A stretch of DNA of 64,000 bases, from NCBI GenBank assembly GCA_949126835.1, contig OX421497.1, forward strand, positions 45,380,715 to 45,444,714. The letters are read 5' to 3'. Below the pieces are notes generated by a model that saw only the letters and a program-made list of their open reading frames with translations, was not told where the DNA came from and ran no database searches. This document shows positions 47,823 to 55,476 of the stretch, in pieces. The translations under genes were made by a program, and so were the position numbers. This DNA comes from Anisus vortex (lineage: Eukaryota > Mollusca > Gastropoda > Planorbidae). The stretch's first letter is position 1; every line of letters begins with the position of its first letter.

Positions 47823-48273
47823 GATAGATAGATAGATAGAACTAATGTATTCACCTTGAGCTCCTGGTCTAGAAAAAAAGGAAGTTGTCATTTTTAGTGA
47901 GAGTGGTGATTGCTTCTTGTCACCAATATCAACTTGATGAAGAAAACAAACAACAACATTCACATTTATCAATAATTTATAAAGTCAATCGTCACATAAT
48001 GGAATATAAACGTAACATTAGAGCATAAGTTAGAAAATATACTAAGTCTATATACTATATACTATATACTATAATTAGACATTCATTTTTATAACCTGCC
48101 GAATGCGTCTTCCTGGCGTGGCAACATGAAACCAAGGTAGACAATTTGCTTCTCAAGTTTGGTTTAGATTTGATATCAGTAACTCTCGTTAAGGACTGTG
48201 CATGGGATATTGAAGCTTGTAGAGGACAAATCAATGCATACAATATATTCATTTCGACAGACTTAAGTTCGAT
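36264..48273 (-). CDS. micro-exon gene encoding a basic modular protein, unknown family
   Basis: Read on the minus strand. Candidate first coding exon 48252-48096 (ATG at 48252; exon may extend to 48273), then 47932-47855 (78 nt), 47189-47139 (51), 46217-46152 (66), 43338-43264 (75), 41918-41865 (54), 40866-40789 (78), 39951-39886, 39657-39592 and 38679-38614 (66 each), possible 15-nt exons, 37456-37391 (66) and 36284-36264 (21). Every internal exon has AG before and GT after, is a multiple of three, and is phase 1 at both ends. Joined in order they contain no stop. About 296 residues are visible; no terminal exon was found, so it continues left. The product is rich in Lys, Arg and Ser. A CxCC-type module occurs in two or three exons and an [15 protein letters not shown] end in three. 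The start [18 protein letters not shown] could be a weak signal peptide. Several transposons and minisatellites lie in the introns. I recognise no homologue; function unknown. Confidence 0.6.
36535..36605. repeat. (GA)n microsatellite
   Basis: Dinucleotide GA run with gata interruptions around 36553-36605. Confidence 0.85.
36720..37330. other. two decayed repeats in the intron
   Basis: 36720-36965 is a comparatively GC-rich segment without a recognised frame, probably an old retroelement. 37085-37330 resembles the SINE family in reverse (ggcgttcacttgaatcagtg, gtgaccagcgcaatgcc) but is heavily mutated. Confidence 0.45.
37391..37456 (-). CDS. 66-nt cysteine-module exon of the micro-exon gene
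   Basis: Acceptor ctgtatctaatcag, donor TAACTC|gtaagt. Encodes [20 protein letters not shown], a third CxCC module. Phase 1, ending in C rather than G. Confidence 0.65.
37480..37850. repeat. intronic duplicate of 40420-40740
   Basis: Shares, in order, actgggttttatgt, agataattga, cattgtcgatt, gatgtatct, ggcaat.ggttaaccattattta and gatgccatgg with 40460-40715. It accompanies the paralogous cysteine exons, showing that exon and intron were copied together. Confidence 0.7.
38362..38525 (-). CDS. cluster of candidate 15-nt micro-exons
   Basis: Three 15-nt segments, each with AG before and |gtaatt after, all phase 1: 38525-38511 (TACAAGAAATAAAAG, junction V then QEIK), 38486-38472 (ACAATAATAAAAAAG, D then NNKK) and 38376-38362 (GGCAAGATTTAAAAG, G then QDLK). 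They match the last 15 nt of the 66-nt exons plus donor, so they look like tandem duplicates of that exon end. A fourth unit near 38430 has a damaged donor. Whether they are spliced in is unknown; 15-nt exons are hard to recognise. Confidence 0.35.
38614..39951 (-). CDS. three paralogous 66-nt exons
   Basis: Exons 39951-39886, 39657-39592 and 38679-38614, all phase 1 with donor AAAAG|gtaatt and an acceptor like tatag. Encoded: [40 protein letters not shown] and [20 protein letters not shown], each then K plus a shared junction codon. The second half is nearly invariant, the first half variable. They arose by exon duplication. A LINE (39250-39500) and a SINE (38866-39136) sit between two of them. 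Confidence 0.75.
38866..39136 (-). mobile_element. tRNA-derived SINE
   Basis: Full-looking copy: ggtgatgcagcgttcaccag, actaatgtcaggttcccat, then ccaggaatcgaacccgggac (reverse B box). Confidence 0.8.
39250..39500 (-). mobile_element. LINE family A 3' end
   Basis: Reverse complement of the family 3' UTR (tatattacagacgcttttt, ctcatccgtggtc, gtctagtcttgcattt) and the end of the coding region. The TATAAGAT tail is at the left edge. Confidence 0.75.
40789..40866 (-). CDS. 78-nt cysteine-module exon of the micro-exon gene
   Basis: Acceptor acacttttag, donor AACAAG|gtacat. Encodes [20 protein letters not shown] then KEYKQ. A second AG 13 nt downstream (attccag) would break the frame, so the first is preferred. 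The exon and its left flank are duplicated at 37391-37456. Confidence 0.7.
41150..41700 (-). pseudogene. LINE fragment (family D) with C-terminal zinc-finger-like motif
   Basis: Minus-strand phrases [20 protein letters not shown] and [12 protein letters not shown] are typical of ORF2 C-terminal regions of non-LTR elements. They are followed by [13 protein letters not shown], which resembles the H..H half of a terminal zinc finger. Stops and shifts interrupt it. Confidence 0.65.
41865..41918 (-). CDS. 54-nt phase-1 exon of the micro-exon gene
   Basis: Acceptor atttttctccccccag, donor CAGAG|gtgaat. Encodes [17 protein letters not shown]. Confidence 0.65.
42294..42521 (-). CDS. possible membrane-protein fragment, 75 codons
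   Basis: The frame starts [20 protein letters not shown], has a basic stretch (RLSKKRKS) and a strong hydrophobic segment ([14 protein letters not shown]) before a stop. Two membrane spans with a basic loop could be a remnant of a receptor, but I see no diagnostic motif and no clear acceptor. It lies in an intron of the micro-exon gene on the same strand. Confidence 0.25.
   Translation of the reverse strand: MLICFYGEYRYTCFIVCYDFIFYEIYGIRLSKKRKSLTFAFLMALLSVTFVARMACTICVSFPKAAYLIVRSTER
42531..42738 (-). mobile_element. tRNA-derived SINE
   Basis: ccggtgatgcagcgttcaac, accaggattcgaaccctgga (reverse B box). Internally shortened. Confidence 0.8.
43264..43338 (-). CDS. 75-nt cysteine-module exon of the micro-exon gene
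   Basis: Acceptor ttttacaccttcag, donor CATCAG|gtaaac. Encodes [19 protein letters not shown] then IDHTS. The KH(T/S)..K start and clustered cysteines match the exon at 40789-40866. Confidence 0.7.
43380..43619 (-). mobile_element. tRNA-derived SINE
   Basis: ccggtggagcagcgttcaac, cccaggattcgaacccagga, with a deletion in the middle. Confidence 0.8.
43640..44190 (+). pseudogene. LINE family A with internal deletion
   Basis: Begins in the reverse transcriptase N-terminal region ([14 protein letters not shown], then frames reading [18 protein letters not shown]-like and [13 protein letters not shown] phrases) and jumps near 43955 to the C-terminal end and family 3' UTR (atgcaggactagactcggac, ggagcgtctgtaatatataa). 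Several frameshifts. Confidence 0.65.
44193..45240 (-). pseudogene. LINE family C ORF2 C-terminal part
   Basis: Two minus frames: [47 protein letters not shown], then [36 protein letters not shown] and DWTGL. A single break near 44480-44510 separates them. To the right (44990-45240) is a degenerate segment whose minus strand includes [12 protein letters not shown], possibly the zinc-finger tail of another LINE. Confidence 0.75.
45386..45545. mobile_element. half copy of the TIR element seen at 6012
   Basis: caaagactatagtaagatgg, ctgctatttgataac and tagtaattcgctttgatttt match 6012-6175. Confidence 0.6.
45592..46140. repeat. 19-bp minisatellite
   Basis: About 28 copies of gagactagagtatccatgt (ccatgt/caatgt variants). 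The right edge is about 12 nt from the splice donor at 46151. The donor flank (gactagagttac) resembles the unit (gactagagtatc). Confidence 0.9.
46152..46217 (-). CDS. 66-nt phase-1 exon of the micro-exon gene
   Basis: Acceptor atcgaaaacatag, donor CCAAAG|gtaact. Encodes [20 protein letters not shown]. The same length and basic, serine-rich character as the exons at 38614, 39592 and 39886. A 19-bp minisatellite starts within about 12 nt of its donor. Confidence 0.65.
46270..46440. repeat. ~21-bp imperfect tandem repeat
   Basis: Repeated 'gcatatatagcttataatatgg'-type units about eight times. Confidence 0.75.
46489..46955. mobile_element. hAT-type MITE containing a LINE tail
   Basis: Left end CAGCGGTTCCCAAACTGTGG and right end AAAGTTTGGGAACCAC are inverted. 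Inside, 46514-46590 is the reverse-oriented 3' end of LINE family B (tttgtatagcgctgccaaca) with its ATT tail. 46862-46893 is a poly-T/poly-G run. Confidence 0.65.
47139..47189 (-). CDS. 51-nt phase-1 exon of the micro-exon gene
   Basis: Acceptor ttctaacacag, donor AAAAAAG|gtaact. Encodes [16 protein letters not shown] plus junction Glu. Confidence 0.6.
47340..47845. repeat. (GATA)n microsatellite
   Basis: Pure GATA runs between 47720 and 47840 with degenerate GATA/GACA flanks back to 47340. It ends about 10 nt from the donor of the exon at 47855. Confidence 0.95.
47855..47932 (-). CDS. 78-nt phase-1 exon of the micro-exon gene
   Basis: Acceptor ttcatcaag, donor CAAG|gtgaat. Encodes [18 protein letters not shown] then FSRPGAQ. 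Its end (TCTAGACCAGGAGCTCAAG) aligns base by base with the TCAAGACAAGAGCTAAAAG end of the 66-nt exons. A GATA microsatellite begins about 10 nt into the following intron. Confidence 0.6.
48096..48273 (-). CDS. candidate first exon of the micro-exon gene
   Basis: Open from an acceptor-like ttttgtag (before 48273) to donor GGCAG|gttata. From ATG 48252 it gives 52 codons plus one base: [20 protein letters not shown], then [14 protein letters not shown] and [11 protein letters not shown]. The phase-1 end fits the next exon (47932-47855), which begins [11 protein letters not shown] after the junction. It may be a first exon or be preceded by another; the exon at 49670-49781 also ends in phase 1 and could be an alternative to it. 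Confidence 0.45.
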
Positions 48274-48529
48274 CTACAAAATAATGACACAATATTATTA
48301 TAATTAACACATTTTGCTTAATGATACGTTCATTCAAACAGTTAGTTTGTTTTAATTTTAATTTTATATATAGATGCAAATGAATGTATCCTTGACAGAG
48401 CAAGACCAAAAGTAGACGAGCAATCTTTAGCAAATGTTGCATGTAGCTAATAAAACAGTCTATGGCTTCAGCCATTATGCTATAACAGGGACCTTCGTAG
48501 TTATTATTTCTGGTATTGTTATTCTGGAT

Positions 48530-48720
48530 TTTTTGAAACTGTGGACCACTTCCTGCTTGAATGCTTGAATGCACTGAGCCTAACCTACATCAGATAAACT
48601 CTGCTCCCCCCTAAACCTACCATTACCAACACACTATTTAGCAATATGGAAGAACTGAAAACGACATTTGTTTGTCTGACATTGACTGCAAAAGAGCAAA
48701 CAGCTTTGCAGACTGGCTAA
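48530..48720 (+). pseudogene. LINE C-terminal relic (family F)
   Basis: The frame reads VDHFLLECLNALSL, then PTITNTLFSNMEELKTTF, resembling the terminal region of endonuclease/RT proteins with RNase H-like ends. Stops present. Confidence 0.4.
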
Positions 48721-49107
48721 TAGAAAAAGAAGTATTATTAATTGTTTCTGAGAGTAGCATAGGACTAAATCACGTTTTTAATAATGCCAGTATATCAAAC
48801 TGTCATTTAAAAGAAAAAAAAATATTTCTTTGTAGGAGGGGGGAAGATGGATGCTTATATCACAAGACAACAATTTCAATAAACCAAATATTGCTACAAC
48901 TTGGGAGATTTCTGCGGTTTCACGTGTTTTCTTCCATGGAAGGCGATGGACAGTTAATAATAAGACAGACACGACTTTGCGATCAGATGAAGATGTTACG
49001 CAGCAGATGGTCGTGTGGCACGAAAATGTGTCCTCGCTACAGCTGAGTTAGTATAGGCTACTTTGTGTGAGGGTCTAATTACGTGTGAAATTATATTTAG
49101 AACAATG
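48721..49107. other. intergenic or intronic DNA
   Basis: A plus-strand frame to 49046 overlaps the relic above; no independent evidence of coding. Confidence 0.4.
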
Positions 49108-49550
49108 TAAAGGGGCCTTTCGACTGACGTTCCAAAGGTCCTGGGTTCGAATCCTGGTGAAGGCTAGAATTTGTTCTCGGGTCTGGAGGGTGTCACCGAG
49201 TCTACCCAGCCATGGCTACAGAAACGGGTGAAGACTGCTTCACCGGCCCTATGATCAGATTGGCCCAATGGGTACTTTACTTTACAAGGTAGGGGGAACG
49301 GTGACCTACCGACAGAGCGTCGATAGAGCGTTCGACTGGCTTACCGAAGGACCTGGATCCGAATCCTGTAATCGAGGGTATCTCTGAGTCGACCAAGCTC
49401 TGCTGCGTACCTGACATTTGTTGTAGTAAATTAAAGGCGGCTGGGCATTATACTGGCCACACATCCACTAGTATGCCGTGGCCACTGAAACTGGTGAACG
49501 TTGCTTAACAAGCCCAATGATAATTTGGTCCGACGGCATACTTTACTTTA
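49108..49550 (+). mobile_element. two adjacent tRNA-derived SINEs
   Basis: First 49108-49278 (B box gggttcgaatcctggtgaag, shortened body), second 49288-49550 (gaccgacagagcg.., aggcggctgggcattatact). Both plus orientation, ending ggtccgacggcatactttac-like. Confidence 0.75.
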
Positions 49551-49669
49551 TTTACAGTTAGTTAGTTAGTATAATAAGCTTCTTTGTATGTATTACGTAA
49601 GGAATTATATTAAGAACAATGTAAAGATGCCGAGTTGAAGACTAAAAAACCAGTTTTGGTGATTCTTAC

Positions 49670-49781
49670 TTGCGCTGAATGTGATGGTTGAAAAATCTGT
49701 CCCATACTCCTCTGACCATTGGGCACTGGCACGGTCAACCTCCAAGCCATGGTCCTGTATATAGGTGCCAGACGCCTGAGC
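49670..49781 (-). CDS. candidate exon, unknown protein
   Basis: 112 nt between acceptor tatttccag and donor gtaaga. The phase-0 reading is fully open: AQASGTYIQDHGLEVDRASA then QWSEEYGTDFSTITFSA, ending in phase 1. Acidic and protein-like in composition, unlike the basic micro-exons. Phase would allow joining to 47932-47855, replacing the candidate first exon at 48096. The WSEEY motif vaguely recalls WxxxF/Y motifs of PEX5, which is not enough to name it. Confidence 0.4.
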
Positions 49782-49885
49782 CTGGAAATATTCAGCTTAT
49801 GTAAGCATTAATGTGTGTCTACGTTAGTCCTAACCCTGGCTTCTTACTAAGGGCCACTAATGACTACTTAACTTTAGTGGGTTTT

Positions 49886-50084
49886 TTTATGTGTTGGGTA
49901 TTTGTTGGGTATTTGTTGGGTATTTGTTGGGTATTTGTTGGGTATTTGTTGGGTATTTGTTGGGTATTTGTTGGGTATTTGTTGGGTATTTGTTGGGTAT
50001 TTGTTGGGTATTTATTGGGTATTTGTTGGGAATTTATTGGATATTTGTTGGGTATTTGTTGGGTATTTGTTGGGTATTTCTCGT
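49886..50084. repeat. 11-bp minisatellite
   Basis: About 17 copies of tgggtatttgt. Open in all frames of one strand as an expected consequence. Confidence 0.95.
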
Positions 50085-50700
50085 ATGTCTGACAAAGCAT
50101 CTATTTGTAACTTTCATAGAGCATCTTCCTACTCTTCTTTATTGTATTGTGAATACCACGTTACACGATGGAAAAGTCCACAGTTCATCTGGTTTAGCTC
50201 AGTTATGTCGGGTAGGTCAATTTTTCTATAAAACAAAATTACTCACATTCCGTTAATTATAGTAAATTGTCTCGAAATAATTAAAAACATAAAATATAAA
50301 TAAAATGGCAAAATAACTCGCATATTACCAAACTCTATAAGATAAGTATTTATCGTTTAATTGTGTATTATATTTAAATTTAGACTATACATAATTTACA
50401 TGTTTTATACTTAGGCTTGTAGTATGTATACCTGCCTTCATGAAATAGAATTCATGGATACTTTAACAAGCTTCAAGTATTTTACTAACGACTTTCTAAA
50501 ATCTAAAGCTTTGTAAATTTATAAGAACTTCACAAAGTACAGTAAGATATTATTAGTAATATTCGCCTCAATACGAAAATGTATTATTATAATGTTTATT
50601 ATTATTAACTCTTTTTTTTTTCGTAATTCAATACAAAACTAGAATTTCCGATCAACTCAAGTGCACTCCAATTTGTGTAGAAAAGATGTAGCAAGGTGCA
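50085..50700. other. AT-rich DNA
   Basis: No supported gene or repeat. Confidence 0.5.
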
Positions 50701-51187
50701 TAGAAGTAAGAACTTAATAACAGAATAGAAGACTCCAACCTACTTGGACCTCTTCGATTAGTTCCAGTCAGCTTACAGGAAGGTGTTATAGTACCGAGAC
50801 GGCACTGGTCAAGGTAATTAATGTTCTATTTTGCGCGTCTGACTCTGACCAAGTGTCAATTTTAGCAATGCTCGATTTGTCGGCTGCATTTGATACGCTT
50901 GACCAATGACATTCATATTGATAGATTGTCTGCTACATTTGAATGCTCGGGATGTGTTCGCAGCTGGTTTAGATCCTACCTAACTGAACATACGCAAAAT
51001 GTCATCATTGATAGGTCAATCTCCGCATGCTGGTCTCTGCAATATGGAGTACCACATAGGTCGGTTCTAGGACAAATACTGTCCACAATGTACATTCATA
51101 CACTTGGTGTATCAAGCTGTAACATACACGTGTCGTATAATATATATTATCGTCAGCAACGCTCTCACAACAAACACGGGATGTACA

Positions 51188-51188
51188 C

Positions 51189-51226
<38 letters not shown>
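51188..51226. repeat. (AT)n microsatellite
   Basis: Pure TA run inside the LINE family B insertion. Confidence 0.95.
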
Positions 51227-51228
<2 letters not shown>

Positions 51229-51384
51229 TCTCCTGCATAGGCCCTATATATGGTTTATTAACTGAACACAGAAATATCTATTAAAATAGTAAATAGCACA
51301 CACTCACTGTATAATTTTATGTCTAAAATACAATTTAAAGAATATCGGAATCCTATCTAGCGACTCTCTTCTTACTGAGGAGAT

Positions 51385-51505
51385 CACACACACTCTATGT
51401 ACACTGCCTACAACACACACACTATGTACACTGCCTACAACACACACACACTATGTACACTGCCTACAACACACACACTATGTACACTGCCTACAACACA
51501 CACTT
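51385..51505. repeat. ~28-bp tandem repeat
   Basis: Four to five copies of actatgtacactgcctacaa plus an (AC)n spacer. Confidence 0.85.
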
Positions 51506-52760
51506 GCCATACCGACTGTCCCCTACACCTGACCCGTGATAGAAAAATCGTGAACATTCTCTCTCGACCGTTAACAACACAGCATACTAACAATTGACCA
51601 GTCACGGTAGGCTTATCTACATAACACCTGTTACACAAGCGTTTCGTTATTTCATACCACTTCTACGCGGATGATTCGAAGTCCTTCCTATAGCCGTGGT
51701 ATAGCAGCTAACCTAAGTTTGGATAATTCTATTGTCTGCACTTGGACGGCGGAAAACAGACTTAAAATGAATGAGGATAAGATTGAGGTCATTCAAATCG
51801 GAACCCAAAATAAAATCCATAAAGTTAAGAGTTTGGAATCACTGATGCTAAAGAACTGCCATATCCGCTAGACTCACAGTTGTCTTTCGACGCCCACAGT
51901 AGAAATCTTTGCAGAGGCCTTTATTTACAGCTGCGTTTATTTGGTCAGATCCAATCTTATTTGTCGTTTGATTCAGTAAAGAAACTTGCTGCTGCCTTTG
52001 TACTCTCGCGCCTCAACTACTTGTATGTAATGCTCTGCTGATCGGGATACATGGCGATAAAGTCGCCAAATTACAGCGTATTCAAAACAGTGCCGCCCGG
52101 CTGCAACAGATCTCCTGGGTCGGCTTCATTGGCTCCTTGTGAGGGCAGAATTGAATACAAAAAACGATACTTTGCCATCATTGCCATCATAACAACGAGA
52201 TGTCGTCCTATCTCGAGGAACTAATTATTAATAATAATGGTCATTTTTATAGCATGCTCAGTGCGCTCTTGGTGTGAATTGCACTGGCAGATGTATTAGT
52301 ATTAAACCCTATGTTCCGCAAAGAACACTCCGTTCTGCCGATTTCTCCCTTTTGGAGGTGCCCCGTTTATTTCTGACGACTGTTGGCCTAAGAGCCTTTT
52401 CATTATCTGGCCCGAAAGTATGGAATATACTTCCCCTCCAACTTAGGCGAACAAGTTCAATCGTCACTTTTTTTTTAAAGAACTTGAAAACACATTATTT
52501 TAATATTTACGTTTGTTAAACATTTTTAGACGCCTACAGTTTTACTTGTATATTAGGTTGGTCAGTACTACATTTATTTGCTTGGTTCTATGTTTGTTAA
52601 GTTTTAAATTATTAATTAGCTTGATATCATTTTCAGTCCTATAGAATTGTATCTGTGTTCTTGGTTGTTTGTTGCAATATGATAAATGCGCTCCGAGTTT
52701 ACATTATGTTTGTTGGCAGCGCTATACAAATAGAATTATTATTATTAATAATATGACAAA

Positions 52761-53125
52761 ATAAATATAATTAATAAATATATTTAAAGATAATAAAAAG
52801 AGCTTTAGTGCTCTATTTATGACTAATGCATGTTTCAACCTTCTTCGCAAATTAGTTTGGAATTAATAGATTTATCTATTAGCTTCTTGTTTGTTAAGTG
52901 CAAACTAAACTTTCATGCTAAATAAAACAAAATTGATACAAACACTAGATAAACGATCATTAGTATTATTATTATGCATTTTTATTTAGAATAACAGTTC
53001 TTTTCTGAATTTCTTCCAGTTCTTTTCAAAAGTTTTTTTTAGTTGTAAGGTTATAGACTGGAAATTTATCTCTTAGTCTAACTTGTTTACTTGCTTGCTT
53101 AGTTCCTTTGGTTCCCCTTGGAATA
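52761..53125. other. AT-rich intergenic DNA
   Basis: No supported gene. Confidence 0.5.
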
Positions 53126-53129
53126 CAAG

Positions 53130-53458
53130 GGCCTCCACAGCATAGGGCCTCCACAACATAGGGCCTCCACAACATAGGGCCTCCACAGCATAGGGCCTCC
53201 ACAGCATAGGGCCTCCACAACATAGGGCCTCCACAACATAGGGCCTCCACAACATAGTGCCTCCACAGCATAGGGCCTCCACAACATAGGGCCTCCACAA
53301 CATAGGGCCTCCACAGCATAGGGCCTCCCCAGCATAGGGCCTCCCCAACATAGGGCCTCCACAACATAGGGCCACCACAACATAGGGCCTCCACAACATA
53401 GGGCCTCCACAACATAGGGCCTCCACAACATAGGGCCTCCACAACATAGGGCCTCCAG
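53130..53458. repeat. 16-bp minisatellite
   Basis: About 20 copies of agggcctccacaacat (caacat/cagcat variants). Since 16 is not divisible by 3, the unit is translated in all frames in turn, explaining three overlapping open minus frames. Not a gene. Confidence 0.95.
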
Positions 53459-54533
53459 CGCATTTGATTCTGGGCAGCCTGTTTTAAGTTCACCCCATGA
53501 AAGGTTGCAGCTCTTCCTAGTCAAGATAAAGTTAGCTAATTTGTTAAAGTATCTTATTTTAAAATCTTGTATCTATCTTTTCTCTGGTACGCTGCTTTTT
53601 GAGTTAGTAATCGTTGTTACTATAATGATATAATCTATAGTCAATATAAACATAAATCCTGCCCCTCATTAAGATCTAGAATTCGTTATATTAAATTCTT
53701 ACAGTTAATGTTTTGCTTTAATACATTATAAAATGACATAAGTAGATTTGCAAGTATTAAAGAAAATCATAAGGAAATGAAACGAAAGTGAAAAAAACTC
53801 AAGCCATAAGAACAAATGATTTATATATTAAAACATTTTTGTTGAGAAAAAATATATGAACAACATAGAATCAGAAGAAAATGTAAGCAAAACTCTACCA
53901 AACATTCACATATGTAAGCACATACAAATTGTAAGAAATGTATTCGAATTGGTTCAAAATGGTAACATCAGATTTAACTTAAGATATACAAATTCTCATT
54001 CACATGACAAATTAAGCAATACAAACAAAGTATACGTCTAACAAAGAGAAAAGTTATCATTAATGTACAACATTATATCAACTTTTAATCCCACAAAAGA
54101 GAAATGTATAGAAACCACTGATCTATAAATAGAATGGATAGCGCCTCCATATTAAATTTGTATGTGCAAATTGAGGCTAGAATTGATTACACTATCTACA
54201 CTAAACCATATACGCAAGTTATAGGAATAAACCACCAATTAATTAGAACAAATCTGTACGATAGACAGGAAGTCTAACTCACTTGAAATGTATTTACAGG
54301 TCAGTGTTTAGGAAATCTAATAATTGTATAGATAAGTGAAAACCTAATAATTTTGGCATCAAGAATATAGTGCCCAGGCCCAATTCAATCTTTTTTTATA
54401 AATCAGTGATAAAAAAAACAATTTTACATTCAAGAACATTTAAATATTTATTCTTTTTTTTTTACAATTGTAAGCATAGAATAGTGCCAATATTTTACTT
54501 TTAAACAGATTATGTGTAAGTGTAATCATAGAT
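53459..54533. other. AT-rich intergenic DNA
   Basis: A 61-codon plus frame at 53856-54041 has no family resemblance. Nothing else supported. Confidence 0.5.
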
Positions 54534-54740
54534 CAGGGGTCGGCAACCTGCAGTTGAAGTGTCATACATGGCACGCTGAGCGATTTTTATTTTAGCAGCC
54601 AGTGGCAGGCAGGCTAAAATATGCAATTCAAGCTGCTTCTAAAAGAAAAGGGCGGGGTATTTTTTTTTTTACTTTTGGCACGCTGAATGATTTTGAAATT
54701 TTACTTTGGCACGCTATTATCAATAGGTCGCCGACCTCTG
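54534..54740. mobile_element. hAT-type MITE with 8-bp target duplication
   Basis: Ends CAGGGGTCGGCAACC and GGTCGCCGACCTCTG. Flanks tcatagat and tcatacat agree at 7 of 8 positions. 207 bp, no coding capacity. Confidence 0.85.
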
Positions 54741-55476
54741 TCATACATCATACACATATAAGAAATTATTCTATTGAACACAATTGGCCAGTCAGAATAA
54801 GACAAAAGAGAATCTTTCTTATTTCTGCAATCAACCTTTCTAGCTCGCCTAACCATGTTACATAAACATTTATTTTTTGAAAACTTCTTTAAAAATTACT
54901 TATACATTTTAAAATGTTTTTAAACCTAAAAATATATTATGTACCCAAACAGTCATTTAAACAAACCAAGCTAATTAATTGGAGTAATGAGGCCAAAGTA
55001 AATAAAAGGGATTTATTATAGAAAATATGACGGAATAAAGGTTTCATCTTATTTAAATGAATAGCTAATTATATAAGGCTATGTATAATAAAAAAAAATT
55101 ATTATAATTAAGAAATTTAACTTTTTTTTTTTTCAAAATTGAATTATTCAAAAACAATCCTTAAATATAAATGCACATTTAGTATTATTTTAAAACATTT
55201 AAAAATAATGTATAAAAATACTTCAAATAACATTTGTTCAAGAAATCAGATTCAAAATTACGGTACATTAATTAAAATTTGTTAATATCCGAGTATATGG
55301 CCTTGAATTGAGGGAACAAAACTTGTATATTCACTACCAATTTATGAAAAAAAACTAAAACATTAAAAACAGTAGTTTAGCAAATAGTTATCTTTCCATT
55401 GAAACTGTGTGCTGTTCAAATGTGTTGGTGCCTCTTTGAAATGATTTAATACTGAAATGAAGGGGGTGTGAAATGT
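54741..55476. other. AT-rich 3' flank of AIF1
   Basis: Includes the presumed AIF1 3' UTR. A definite polyadenylation signal could not be chosen among the AT-rich options. Confidence 0.5.

Larger units (their letters stand above)
50750..52760 (+). pseudogene. CR1/jockey-like LINE (family B), broken
   Basis: Recognisable in order: QSAYRK, AMLDLSAAFDTLDQ (RT motif A), RLSATFECSGCVRSWFRSYL, then YGVPHRSVLG (motif B). The catalytic FYADDSKSFL follows near 51660, after an insertion. Then AENRLKMNEDKIEVIQIGTQ, AAAFVLSRLNYL and a C-terminal LSGPKVWNILPLQLRRTSS. The 3' UTR ends gttggcagcgctatacaaat plus an ATT tail. Frameshifts, stops and an insertion at about 51127-51640 inactivate it. The same 3' UTR is at 56240-56440 and, reversed, 46514-46590. 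Confidence 0.8.

Noticed and set aside
47532..47972. Minus-strand frame of IYLSIYLS repeats
   Set aside because: Translation of the GATA microsatellite. Only the segment 47855-47932 is supported, as an exon in a splice context.
53026..53524. Minus-strand frames of 124-155 codons with WRPYVVEALCCGGPM repeats
   Set aside because: Produced by a 16-bp tandem repeat lacking stops; all three frames give the same peptide cycle.
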